Origin: Bufo bufo | Lineage: Eukaryota > Chordata > Amphibia > Anura > Bufonidae | Length of the DNA stretch: 64,000 bases | Reading direction: 5' to 3' | NCBI RefSeq assembly: GCF_905171765.1 | Contig: NC_053392.1 | Coordinates: 341,651,010-341,715,009 of the forward strand | Part shown: positions 10,214-20,404 of the stretch, in pieces | How the letters are laid out: each line of letters begins with the position of its first letter | Position numbering within the stretch: position 1 is the stretch's first letter | Position numbers and translations under genes: made by a program | Notes under the pieces: model-generated | What the model was told of the DNA's origin: nothing | Seen by the model: only the letters and a program-made list of their open reading frames with translations | The model's database searches: none

Positions 10214-13200
10214 GTACCCCCCTTTCTACGAGGGGCCCCCGGACCCTCAAGACCAGGCCTCTCCGGATGGGAGCTATGAAAAGCCCGAATGAGTCTGTCC
10301 GCTTTTATCTCTGATGCTGGAACCCACATTCTCTCTTCGGAACCATAACCACTCCAGTGCACCAGGTACTGAAGAGAGCGGCGAACATATCGTGAATCAA
10401 CAATCTTTTCTACCTGAAACTCAAGACTGCCATCAACAACCACCGGTGGAGGCGGTAGTGGCAATGGTTCAGGAGGTTTTACATATCTCTTAATCAGAGA
10501 TCTGTGGAAGACATTATGGATCCTTAGAGTCTGAGGTAGCTCCAGACGAAAAGCCACCGGGTTAATGATCTTAATTACCCTATAAGGACCAATAAATCTC
10601 GGACCTAATTTCCACGAGGGAACCTTCAACTTGATATTTCTGGTAGACAACCACACCAAGTCATTCACCCCAAGGTCCGGACCTTCAGAGCGCTTCCTAT
10701 CAGACACACGTTTGTATCTACCACCAATTCTCCTCAAACTTTCTTGTACACTCTGCCACACTGAAGAAAGTGAAGACGCAAATCGTTCCTCCTCGGGAAT
10801 CCCAGGCGCCGTCCCCTCACTAAACGTACAAAACTGAGGATGGAAACCATACGCACCAAAAAATGGTGAATTATCGGTGGATTCTTGACTACGATTATTA
10901 ATGGCAAACTCGGCTAACGGTAAATAAGATGACCATTCCTCCTGATTTTCGGAAACAAAGCATCTCAAATATGTCTCTAGGTTTTGATTGGTACGTTTAG
11001 TCTGACCGTTGGACTGTTGATGGAAAGATGAAGAAAACGACAGATGAACCCCTAAACGAGAACAAAAAGCTTTCCAAAATTTAGAAACGAATTGGGTACC
11101 ACGATCCGAAACAATATCGGAAGGGACCCCGTGAAGCTTCACGATGTGGTCAATAAAAACCTGAGCCAGTGTGTTAGCATTAGGCAATGCGGCAAGAGCA
11201 ATAAAGTGCACCATTTTACTGAATCTGTCAACAACTACAAGAATAACAGTCTTCCCCGCTGATACTGTTAGATTCGTAATGAAATCTATTGATAGGTGCG
11301 TCCAAGGCCTGTTGGGGATGGCCAGAGGTAAAAGACGCCCTGCCGGACGAGTATGATCTACCTTAGAACGAGCACAGGTAGCACATGCAGACACAAAATT
11401 CAACACCTCCTGGCACCACTTAGGCCACCAGAACCGACGAGACACTAATTCAGAGGTTGCCCTACTACCTGGGTGTCCTGCCAGTGTGGAGTTATGGTGT
11501 TCTTTTAGTATCTCCAGTCGTAAATTTTCTGGCACAAACAGTTTACCCGAGGGGCAGGAGGCCGGGGCGTCCCCCTGAGCTTCCAATACCCTCCCCTCCA
11601 AACCTGAGTGTAATGCAGAGACCACCACCCCCTTTTGCAAAATGGGCTCTGGTACATCAACATCACCCCCTCCAGGAAAACTTCGGGACAATGCATCCGC
11701 CTTAGTATTTTTTGCCCCCGGGCGATAGGTTATTACAAAATTAAACCTAGTAAAAAATAACGACCACCGAGCCTGTCTAGGGGTGAGACGTTTAGCAGAC
11801 TCCAGATATAATACGTTTTTGTGATCAGTAATCACCGTGACGGGATGAACCGCCCCCTCCAAAAAATGACGCCACTCCTCAAAGGCCAACTTAATAGCCA
11901 AAAGTTCCCTGTTGCCAATATCATAGTTCCTTTCTGCAGTAGACAATTTCTTCAAAAAGAAAGCACACGGACGCCATTCACCAGGGGACGGGCCCTGAGA
12001 TAGTACCGCTCCCACCCCCACCTCTGATGCGTCAACCTCTACAATAAAAGGAAGCGAGACATCTGGCTGTACGAGAATAGGGGCCGAGGTGAATCTCTCC
12101 TTCAGAGATGTAAATGCAGTTTTGGCTGCATGTGACCATTTGGAAAAATCGGATCTCATTCGGGTCATGTCCGTCAGTGGTTTGACCACCAAGGAATAGT
12201 TCTTTATAAACTTTCTATAAAAATTGGCAAACCCCAGGAAGCGTTGCAATGCCTTCAGGTTCTCAGGCAGATCCCAGTCCATAATCGCCCGGACTTTCTC
12301 TGGATCCATGCGGAAACCTGAATCTGACAACACATACCCCAGAAATGGTAGTTCTTTTACAGCGAACACACATTTCTCTAATTTAGCAAACAATTTGTTG
12401 GCCCTTAATATCTGCAGCACTTGTCTCACATGGATCTTATGTGTATCCAGATCTGGAGAATAGACCAGGATGTCATCAAGATATATCACAACAAATCTCC
12501 CGATAAGGTGACTAAATATATCGTTGACAAAATGTTGGAACACCGCAGGCGCATTAGTAAGACCAAATGGCATGACCAGATTTTCATAATGCCCTTCCGG
12601 AGTATTAAAAGCCGTTTTCCACTCATCCCCCTCTTTGATGCGAACCAGGTTATAGGCTTCTCTGAGATCCATTTTGGAGAACCATTTAGCACCAGCAACC
12701 TGATTAAAGAGGTCGGGAATGAGAGGAAGAGGATAGGGATCTCGGATAGTTATCCGGTTTAATTCCCGTAAATCCAGGCAAGGACGCAGGCCCCCATCTT
12801 TCTTTTTAACGAAAAAGAACCCTGCAGCCATGGGTGAAGAAGAGGGTCTGATGTGTCCTTTAGCCAAACTCTCCGAAATATAATCTTGCATAGCCTTCCT
12901 CTCCGGGCCGGAAAGATTGTATAACCGGGTTTTAGGTAGTTTTGCCCCAGGTAATAGATTATTCGGGCAATCATATGGACGATGAGGTGGTAACCCCTGA
13001 CAACCCTTCTCAGAGAACACATCCATAAAATCTGACAGAAAGGCAGGTAAAGATGTTACAGAGAGTGTAGAGAACCTACTACTCAAGCAATTGTCCTTAC
13101 AATGTTCACTCCACTCCACAATCTCCCCGGCCTGCCAATCCACCACTGGATTGTGAGTCACCAGCCAGGGAAGCCCCAATACCATAGGAGCCGGAAGACC

Positions 13201-13620
13201 GTCCAGGACATAACAAGAGATATGCTCTTTATGGAGGTCCCCTACCTGCAGATGGATATTATGGATGATCTGAGTTAACTCTCTCTGAGTAAGAGGGGAG
13301 GAGTCGATGGCAAAAACAGGAATAGTTCTGCGTACTGGTTCCGGAGTAAGACCCAGAGCCTGAGCAAACCGTGAATCCACCAAGTTGACCTCCGCCCCAC
13401 TGTTCAAAAAGATGGAACAGATCTCAGTCTTACTGCCCGCCTCAACGGTAGCGGACAACAAAAACTGAGACATGCGTATGGAGGAAACGAATACGCCCAG
13501 ACTGTTATCCTCCGCACAATCTGGGGACTCTAGTTTTCCGGCGGCTCCTTTGTTTGTGGTCTCTTGGGTTCTGAGGGACAAACCTTTACAAAATGACCCC
13601 TCCCCCCACAACGAAAACAA
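10138..13620 (-). CDS. Gypsy-A Pol polyprotein, open but with substituted catalytic residues
   Basis: An open frame of about 1160 codons covers protease, reverse transcriptase (YLDDILVYS), RNase H (VEVDASEVGVGAVLSQ, ITDHKN), integrase (zinc-binding HHNSTLAGHPG...CATCARSK, then IDFITNL, VSDRGTQF) and a C-terminal chromodomain (FQVEKIVDSRYVRRSLQYLV then HWSGYG). There are two notable defects. The protease active site reads NSGA instead of DSGA (about residue 73, codon near 13402-13404). The integrase catalytic Glu is Lys in NGQTKRTNQ (codon 10996-10998). The frame is -1 relative to gag and opens at about 13632, overlapping gag by ~100 nt. No AUG is obvious at its start, as expected for a frameshift product. 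The stop lies inside the 3' LTR. Confidence 0.9.
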   Translation of the reverse strand: MFSLWGEGSFCKGLSLRTQETTNKGAAGKLESPDCAEDNSLGVFVSSIRMSQFLLSATVEAGSKTEICSIFLNSGAEVNLVDSRFAQALGLTPEPVRRTIPVFAIDSSPLTQRELTQIIHNIHLQVGDLHKEHISCYVLDGLPAPMVLGLPWLVTHNPVVDWQAGEIVEWSEHCKDNCLSSRFSTLSVTSLPAFLSDFMDVFSEKGCQGLPPHRPYDCPNNLLPGAKLPKTRLYNLSGPERKAMQDYISESLAKGHIRPSSSPMAAGFFFVKKKDGGLRPCLDLRELNRITIRDPYPLPLIPDLFNQVAGAKWFSKMDLREAYNLVRIKEGDEWKTAFNTPEGHYENLVMPFGLTNAPAVFQHFVNDIFSHLIGRFVVIYLDDILVYSPDLDTHKIHVRQVLQILRANKLFAKLEKCVFAVKELPFLGYVLSDSGFRMDPEKVRAIMDWDLPENLKALQRFLGFANFYRKFIKNYSLVVKPLTDMTRMRSDFSKWSHAAKTAFTSLKERFTSAPILVQPDVSLPFIVEVDASEVGVGAVLSQGPSPGEWRPCAFFLKKLSTAERNYDIGNRELLAIKLAFEEWRHFLEGAVHPVTVITDHKNVLYLESAKRLTPRQARWSLFFTRFNFVITYRPGAKNTKADALSRSFPGGGDVDVPEPILQKGVVVSALHSGLEGRVLEAQGDAPASCPSGKLFVPENLRLEILKEHHNSTLAGHPGSRATSELVSRRFWWPKWCQEVLNFVSACATCARSKVDHTRPAGRLLPLAIPNRPWTHLSIDFITNLTVSAGKTVILVVVDRFSKMVHFIALAALPNANTLAQVFIDHIVKLHGVPSDIVSDRGTQFVSKFWKAFCSRLGVHLSFSSSFHQQSNGQTKRTNQNLETYLRCFVSENQEEWSSYLPLAEFAINNRSQESTDNSPFFGAYGFHPQFCTFSEGTAPGIPEEERFASSLSSVWQSVQESLRRIGGRYKRVSDRKRSEGPDLGVNDLVWLSTRNIKLKVPSWKLGPRFIGPYRVIKIINPVAFRLELPQTLRIHNVFHRSLIKRYVKPPEPLPLPPPPVVVDGSLEFQVEKIVDSRYVRRSLQYLVHWSGYGSEERMWVPASEIKADRLIRAFHSSHPERPGLEGPGAPRRKGGTVTTVTDPDRSGRRRSQRLATRDSL

Positions 13621-14228
13621 ACCTCTGACCTACGGCGGAAATTAGGAGGATTCACCCGTCTAGTGGCACCCCCTATTTGCATTGGTTCGACTGGATCATA
13701 AAAAACCGATCCCTGCCCTATAGGGGCCTCCGTAAAATTTTATAGTCTCTTCCTGAGTCGTCTGTCGATTCTTATGGACAGAGACATAGCAGCCTCAAGA
13801 GACCCAGGGACCTCGTATACCGCCAGCGCGTCTTTTAATTTTTCAGACAACCTCTGGCAGAACTGACTCCTAAGGGCCGAGTCGTTCCATAATGTATCAG
13901 TAGCCCACCTACGGAATTCAGAACAATATAGTTCAGCAGACCGGTTCTCTTGCCGAAGTCTACGTAGCTTAGACTCAGCCAGTGAGACCCTGTCCAGGTC
14001 ATCATATACGAGACCCAGGGCTTCAAAAAACTCCTCCACTGATCGTAAGGCCGGAGAGTCTGATGGTAGGGAGAAAGCCCAAGCCTGCGGATCTCCTTGC
14101 AGGAGAGAAATTACAATGCCCACCCGTTGTTCCTCACCGCCGGAGGATCTAGGGCGTAACCTGAAGAACAATTTGCAAGCTTCTCTGAAGGTTACAAATT
14201 GGTCTCTCCCTCCTGAGAACCTATCAGG
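13530..14228 (-). pseudogene. Gypsy-A Gag, main part, with nonsense codon
   Basis: The minus strand encodes the capsid-like region (FREACKLFFRLRPRSSGGEE, VGIVISLLQGDPQAWAFSLP, YCSEFRRWATDTLWND) that in these elements forms the particle. An in-frame TAA at 13740-13742 interrupts it. The frame then continues to the zinc knuckle CFRCGGRGHFVKVCP (CX2CX4HX4C, nucleic-acid binding) and ends at TAG 13530-13532. The N terminus is cut at 14228 by hAT-2 and continues at 33454-33613. Confidence 0.88.
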
Positions 14229-14363
14229 TAGAGATGGGACGGGGGATTCGTCGAATCCACGAATCCATCGAATCTTGCTGGATTCGTGTGATTCGTGGAC
14301 TCGAATCCCGACGTCCTTTCTGTAATTCGAATCCGACGAATCCCGCCGAGTAGGGCTGCAGTA

Positions 14364-17095
14364 ACATAGAAACATAGAAACATAGAATGTGTCGGCAGAT
14401 AAGAACCATTTGGCCCATCTAGTCTGCCCAATATACTGAATACTATGGATAGCCCCCGGCCCTATCTTATATGAAGGATGGCCTTATGCCTATCCCATGC
14501 ATGCTTAAACCCCTTCACTGTATTTGCAGCTACCACTTCTGCAGGAAGGCTATTCCATGCATCCACTACTCTCTCAGTAAAGTAATACTTCCTTATATTA
14601 CTTTTAAACCTTTGCCCCTCTAATTTAAAACTGTGTCCTCTTGTGGTAGTTTTTCTTCTTTTAAATATGCTCTCTTCCTTTACCGAGTTGATTCCCTTTA
14701 TGTATTTAAAAGTTTCTATCATATCCCCTCTGTCTCTTCTTTCTTCCAAGCTATACATATTAAGGTCCTTTAACCTTTCCTGGTAAGTTTTATCCTGCAA
14801 TCCATGTACTAGTTTAGTAGCTCTTCTCTGAACTCTCTCTAGAGTATCTATATCCTTCTGGAGATATGGCCTCCAGTACTGCTCACAATACTCCAAGTGA
14901 GGTCTCACCAGTGTTCTGTACAGCGGCATAAGCACTTCACTCTTTCTACTGCTTATACCTCTCCCTATACATCCAAGCATTCTGCTGGCATTTCGTGCTG
15001 CTCTATTACATTGTCTTCCCACCTTTAAGTCTTCTGAAATAATTACTCCTAAATCCCTTTCCTCAGATACTGAGGTCAGGACTGTGTCAAATATTCTATA
15101 TTCTGCCCTTGGGTTTTTACGCCCCAGTTGCATTATCTTGCACTTATCCACATTAAATTTCAGTTTCCAGAGTTCTGACCATTCTTCTAGTTTTCCTAAA
15201 TCCTTTTCCATTTGGCGTTTCCCTCCAGGAACATCAACCCTGTTACATATCTTTGTGTCATCAGCAAAAAGACAAACCTTACCAGCGAGGCCTTTTGCAA
15301 TATCACTTATGAAGATATTAAACAAAATCGGTCCCAGTACAGATCCCTGTGGAACCCCACTGGTAACATGACCTTGTTTTGAATGTTCTCCATTGACTAC
15401 AACCCTCTGTTGTCTGTCACTCAGCCACTGCCTAATCCACTCAACAATATGGGAGTCCATGCTCAATGACTGCAGTTTATTGATAAGTCTTCTATGTGGG
15501 ACAGTGTCAAAAGCCTTACTAAAATCTAGATATGCGATGTCTACTGCACCTCCACCGTCTATTATTTTATTCACCCAGTCAAAAAAATCTATAAGATTTG
15601 TTTGACATGATCTCCCTGAAGTAAACCCATGTTGTTTTTCATCTTGCAATCCATGGGATTTTAGATGTTCCACAATCCTATCCTTTAATAGGGTTTCCAT
15701 TAATTTGCCTACTATTGATGTCAGACTCACTGGTCTATAGTTGCTCGATTCCTCCCTACTACCTTTCTTGTGAATGGGCACGACATTTGCCAATTTCCAA
15801 TCTTCCGGGACGACTCCTGTTACTAATGATTGGTTAAATAAATCTGTTAACGGTTTTGCCAGCTCACCACTAAGCTCGTTTAATAATTTTGGGTGTATCT
15901 CATCAGGCCCCTGTGACTTATTTGTCTTCACCTTAGACAGCAAACTTAGAACATCTTCCTCTGTAAAGATACATGCATCAAACGATTTATTAGTCATTCT
16001 TTCTAGTGGAGGTCCTTCTCCTTTTTCTTTTGTAAAAACTGAACAGAAGTATTCTTTAAGGCAGTCGGCTAGCCCTTTATTCTCTTCTACATACCTTCCG
16101 TCCTTTGTTTTTAATTTAGTTATTCCTTGTTTTAATTTCCTTTTTTCATTTATATATCTGAAGAATGTCTTATCCCCTTTTTTCATAGACTGAGCTAGTT
16201 TTTCTTCTGCCTGCGTTTTAGAAGTTCTTATAACTTGCTTGGCCTCTCTCTGCCTAATCTTGTAGATTTCCTTATCTTCATTGCTCTGGGTTTTTTTATA
16301 ATTACAAAATGCTAGCTTTTTATTTTTAATGATTTGGGCCACTTCTGCTAAGTACCACAGTGGTCTCCTCCTTTTTTTGCTTTTACTGACAAGTCTAATG
16401 CAATTTTCTGTTGCCTTCAATAATGCACCTTTTAAGTAGTCCCATTTCTCCTGGACTCCATGTAATCCGTTCCAGTCTGATAAGGACTCATTTATGACTA
16501 ATTTCATTTTTGAAAAGTCTGTTTTTCTAAAATCTAAAACTTTTGTTTTTGTGTGGTGGGACTCTTTCACAGTTCTTATATTAAACCACACTGACTGGTG
16601 ATCACTAGATCCCAAGGTTTCGCCTACAATGACATCATATACCGAATCCACGTTTGTGAATACCAAATCCAAAATGGCCTCCCTCCGGGTTGGCTCCTCA
16701 ACCACTTGTTGTAGAGATAACCCCAGTAGGGAATTTAGAATATCTGTACTCCTGGTAGAACTTGCTATTTTGGTTTTCCAGTTTATATCTGGAAGATTGA
16801 AATCTCCCATAATGATAACTTCTCCTTTCATTGTCATTTTAGCTATTTCTTCAACTAGTAGATCATCTAGTTCTTTAACTTGACCAGGTGGTCTATATAT
16901 CACACCTACACGAGTTACTGCATGGTTAGCAAACTGCAACGTAACCCAAACTGACTCTATGTTGGCCTCACCAACTTGTATTAGGTTAGATTTAATGCTA
17001 TCTTTCACATACAGGGCCACTCCTCCTCCTTTCTTGCCTTCTCTGTCTCTTCTGTATAAAGAGTACCCTGGTATGGTTATGTCCCAGTCTCCTCC
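14364..17095 (-). mobile_element. CR1-clade LINE, 5'-truncated
   Basis: The 3' end at 14364-14395, read on the minus strand, is attctatg followed by two tttctatg units. An 8-bp repeated 3' tail without poly(A) is the CR1 hallmark. The copy retains most of ORF2 but begins inside the endonuclease domain and lacks ORF1, as is usual for abortive target-primed reverse transcription. The 5' boundary near 17095 is placed where the coding frame meets CCTCC-rich sequence. A target duplication was not identified. Confidence 0.85.
14462..17085 (-). CDS. CR1-type ORF2: endonuclease (partial) and reverse transcriptase
   Basis: The open frame of more than 850 codons runs in from the truncated 5' end; the first Met at 17020 is internal. 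The apurinic-like endonuclease shows YSLYRRDREGKKGGGVALYV, VGVIYRPPG, IIMGDFNLPDINW and the catalytic SSDHQSVW. Reverse transcriptase motifs follow: NKSQGPDEIHPKLLNEL, NYRPVSLTSIVGKLME, YLDFSKAFDTVPH, GVPQGSVLGPILFN and FADDTKI. The enzyme would nick DNA and copy its RNA at the nick. There is no frameshift or stop within the retained part. The missing N terminus makes autonomous function unlikely. Confidence 0.9.
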
Positions 17096-17399
17096 ATCCT
17101 CCCTCCTCCCTCCTCCCTGTGGTCAGCGCCGGCGCCGGGCCCGTGAACTCCCGCGAGACCTGTGTGAACTCCTGTGCAGGTCTCGCGGGAACACGCGTCT
17201 GAACTCAGACGGGAGCCGGACGTGACTCAGAGAGGACGTCAGATAGAAGAGGACCGCCGAGGCGCCGACCGGAAGAACAGAAGAACTGAAGACAAGTTCC
17301 CCTGCCCTGCCAGCCGGTAACTCAACGGTAAGTAAGTAAAAGCCGGGGGGGAGCGGACCCGACCGGACCCGACCGGACCCTGGGCTGGCACTACTCGTC

Positions 17400-18300
17400 G
17401 TCGTCTCCTCTCTGGCAGTGGCAAGAAAAGCCTGCACAGGGCACACTAGGCCCCCAGGCATACCCCCTGGCAGATGACCGGGGGGGGGGGTAGCGGCAAT
17501 GGCAGGAAAAGCCCGCAGGGGGCCGCCCGCAGCAGCAGGGCACACTAGGCCCCCAGGCACCCCCCCTGGGCCTGGCTGATGACAAGGGGGGGGATTGGTT
17601 GCGGGCCCAATGGCAGGAAAAGCCTGCATGGCCGCAGCAGCAGGGCACACTAGGCCCCCAGCCCTCCAGGCATCCCCCCTGGAAGATGACCAGGGGGGGG
17701 GGGGTGTAGCGGCAATCTCTGGCAGGAAAAGCCTGCAGCAACAGGGCACACTAGGCCCCCAGCCCCCCAGGCATCCCCCCTGGCAGATGACCAGGGGGGG
17801 GGAGTTTAGCAGCAATCTCTGGCAGGAAAAGCCTGCAGCAACAGGGCACACTAGGCCCCCAGGCATCCCCCCTGGCAGATGACCAGGGCATGGGGGGGGT
17901 GTAGCGGCAATCTCTGGCAGGAAAAGCCTGCAGCAACAGGACACACTAGGCCCCCAGCCCCCCAGGCATCCCCCCTGGCAGATGACGGGGGGGGGGGAGG
18001 GTTTACACTACAGTCAGTGGCACTCGTCTCTGGCAGGAAAAGCCCGCAACAGGGCACACTGAGTCTGACTGTAAAGTTTGTAAACCCTCCCCCTGTCATC
18101 TGCCTGGGGGCCTCAGTGTGCCCTGTTACGGGCTTTTCCTGCCAGAAACGAGTGCCAGTGACTGTAGTCTGTAGTGTAAACCCTCCCCCCCCCGGTTATC
18201 TGCCAAGGGGGAGGCTGGGGCCCTCAGTGTGCCCTGTTGCTGCGGGATTTTCCTGCCAGAGACCCAACCCCCCCCCCACCAGTCATCTGCCAGGGGCCAT
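17400..18300. repeat. G-rich array of ~100-bp units, switching to inverted orientation
   Basis: The units contain ggcaggaaaagcctgcagca, acagggcacactaggccccc, ggcatcccccctggcagatg and a run of 8-10 G. About six run forward from 17415 to about 18060. From about 18062 the same motifs occur reverse-complemented (cagtgtgccctgtt, gggcttttcctgcc) with C-runs. The forward and inverted parts form a large interrupted palindrome. Long frames through it, such as the minus-strand one at 17123-17944, are repeat artefacts. Confidence 0.85.
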
Positions 18301-18310
18301 CTGCCTTGCT

Positions 18311-18447
18311 TTGATGGGTATGCCAGATTGGGGCCTGGGCTGATCTGATCATCTGAGGGGGTCTTTGAAAGCAAAGACCGTCTTTGCTTTCAAAGACCCC
18401 CTCAGATGATCAGATCAGCCCAGGCCCCAATCTGGCATACCCATCAA
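18311..18447. repeat. Perfect inverted repeat, 68-bp arms, 1-bp spacer
   Basis: The left arm is 18311-18378 and the right arm 18380-18447, with a single C at 18379 between them. Both arms were read base by base as exact reverse complements (for example ttgatgggta versus tacccatcaa at the outer ends). It would form a 68-bp hairpin or cruciform. Confidence 0.95.
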
Positions 18448-18620
18448 TAAATTCAGGCTGCCCCAGGGCCCCACTGCTGCAGGTCATTGTTCTCAGCAGC
18501 AGGCCAGGGCCCCCTACTCAAGTAGTCAGACTCTGTAAAGCTGATGGCCTGCTGCTGAGAACAATGACCTGCAGGCTGCAGCAGTGGGGCCCTGGGGCAG
18601 CCTGAATTTATTGATGGGAT
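18436..18620. repeat. Second inverted repeat, ~70-bp arms, ~35-bp spacer
   Basis: The left arm (about 18438-18508, cccatcaataaattcaggct onward to cagcagcaggcca) pairs with the right arm (about 18539-18619, tggcctgctgctgagaacaa onward to aatttattgatggg). The right arm has a six-base insertion. The outer part of the left arm is also the right arm of the preceding palindrome, so the two hairpins compete for the same sequence. Confidence 0.88.
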
Positions 18621-19012
18621 TGCCATATTGGGGCCTGGGCTGATTTGATCATCTGAGGGGTCTTTGCTTTCAATGGATCAAATTTCGCACCGGGGCCCCA
18701 TGGATTGTGTGTACGCCACTGCTCCGGAGGCCAGAGAGGCAGGACTTGCGCAGTTGCGCTCATACATCGTCATCACGCCGGTGTGAGTCCGACGTCATGC
18801 AAGTCCCAGTGCATGCTGGGATGAAGACGGTCTCGGACCCCATGTGTCTGCGGCTGCGCCCTCCTCACTAGTGCCAGTGCCATTAGGTGATTTATTGAGT
18901 TAACAGCACTTGAGGCACGCCAGGGGGGAATCGGAGTCACTGTAAATTGATATTGAAATGAAAGGCAGATGGAGAGAGAGTGGTTAATGGAGGCTGCAGG
19001 CACCACCTTGGC

Positions 19013-19520
19013 ATGTATAACCTTATGGTTTAGAGAGGGGTTAATGAAGGCACCTCCAAGGTGCTTTCATTAACCCCTACAAACCAATAACTTTATACAT
19101 GCCTAATGCCAAGGTGCTTCCATTAACCCCTCCAAACCCAATGGGCATATATAAAGTTATTGGTTTGGAGGGGTTAATGAAAGCACCTTGGCATTAGGCT
19201 GGCATGTATAAAGTTATTGGTTTGGAGAGGGGTTAATGGAAGAACCTTGGCAATGGGCATGTATAAAGTTATTGGTTGGAGGGGTTAATGGAAGCACCTT
19301 GGCAATGGGCATGTATAAAGTTATTAACCCCTATACAATAACTTTATACATGCCTAATGCCAAGGTGTTTCCATTAACCCCTTCAAACCAATAACTTTAT
19401 ACATGCCAGCCTAATGCCAAGGTGCTTCCATTAACCCCTCCAAACCAATAACTTTATACATGCCTAATGCCAAGGAGGTGTTTCCATTAACCCCTTCAAA
19501 CCAATAACTTTATACGTGCC
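19013..19520. repeat. ~60-bp units in alternating orientation
   Basis: A unit with ggttaatggaagcaccttgg, catgtataaagttattggtt and gga(g)gggg recurs about nine times. Forward units are at 19030 and 19150-19330. Reverse units are at 19060-19130 and 19330-19520. The change of direction produces several nested palindromes. Confidence 0.85.
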
Positions 19521-19847
19521 TAATTTCATACATTATTTTAAGGAGGTTTAATCGAGAAATTATAATCGATAGAATACTCGATTACTAAAATATTTGTTTA
19601 CTGCAGCCCTACCGCCGAGCCTGCAACGTCATCACGTCCCCGCGCCTCGCAAGAGCACTGTCTGACGCTCGCCGCCAGAGAGAAGAGACGCCAGCAAGCC
19701 CCGGACTTCCTGCACTGCTGAAGCCTGCCTCAGCCTCACTGAGCACCCCAGCCACACATACGAAGGTACTACAGCCTGGAGCGGGAGCACTTTATGTTGG
19801 AGGAGTGTGGCCCGTAGTCTGCCTGCAGGTTCAGAGTCTTCACCGGC

Positions 19848-19990
19848 ACATGGGGACACTGTACGGCACATGGGGGCACTGTACGGCACATGGGGGCACT
19901 GTACGGCACATATGGGCACTGTATGGCACATGGGGGCACTGTATGGCACATGAGGGCACACGAGGGCACTGTATGGCACATGGGAGCAGA
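19848..19990. repeat. About 20-bp minisatellite
   Basis: The unit ggcacatgggggcactgtac recurs about seven times with point changes, in the hAT-2 leader. Overlapping frames on both strands come from the repetition. Confidence 0.9.
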
Positions 19991-20107
19991 CGCGTACATA
20001 CAGGGGTCGCAGTTGCAGTGGGGGGGGGGTGGCTTTGACGGGGAAGGGGCACCATCGATCAGTTTCGCACTGGGGCCCCATGGAATGTGTGTACGCCACT
20101 CGCCTGG

Positions 20108-20404
20108 GCTAACCTATATTGGGGCACTATACTTGTCTAACCTATACTGGGGCACTATACCTGGCTAACCTATATTTATTGGGGTACTATACCTGGCTAA
20201 CCTATACTGGGGTACTATACCTGGCTAACCTATACTGGGGTACTATACCTGGCTAACCTATACTAAAGCACTATAGCTGGCTATTGTCTAACCTATACTG
20301 GGGCATCTATATCTGGCTACCTAATACTGTGGGCAACTATACCTGGCTACCTACAAATGGGGGCATCTATACCAGGCTCCATATACTGGGGGCTACTATA
20401 CCAG
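20108..20404. repeat. About 26-30 bp minisatellite
   Basis: The unit tactggggcactatacctgg with ctaacctata spacers recurs about ten times, drifting to ggcaactatacctggctacc. It leads directly into the 419-bp duplication. Confidence 0.85.

Larger units (their letters stand above)
14351..19611. mobile_element. hAT-3, non-autonomous hAT with palindromic interior
   Basis: The ends are tagggctgcagtaa and tttactgcagccctA, flanked by perfect 8-bp duplications ccgccgag (14343-14350 and 19612-19619). The AATCGAT-rich stretch next to the right end (19550-19590) is typical of hAT MITEs with this terminus. No transposase of its own is present. The interior is a CR1 LINE copy followed by G-rich, inverted and alternating arrays (17400-19520). 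Confidence 0.88.

Noticed and set aside
17123..17944. 273-codon minus-strand frame rich in Pro, Cys and Gly
   Set aside because: It lies wholly in the G-rich array of hAT-3, with several overlapping frames on both strands.
18680..18722. A further hAT end (tgtgtacgccactg, repeated at 20085-20101)
   Set aside because: Both copies look like right ends (inverse cagtggcgtacaca), but no left partner or duplication was found, so no element was called.
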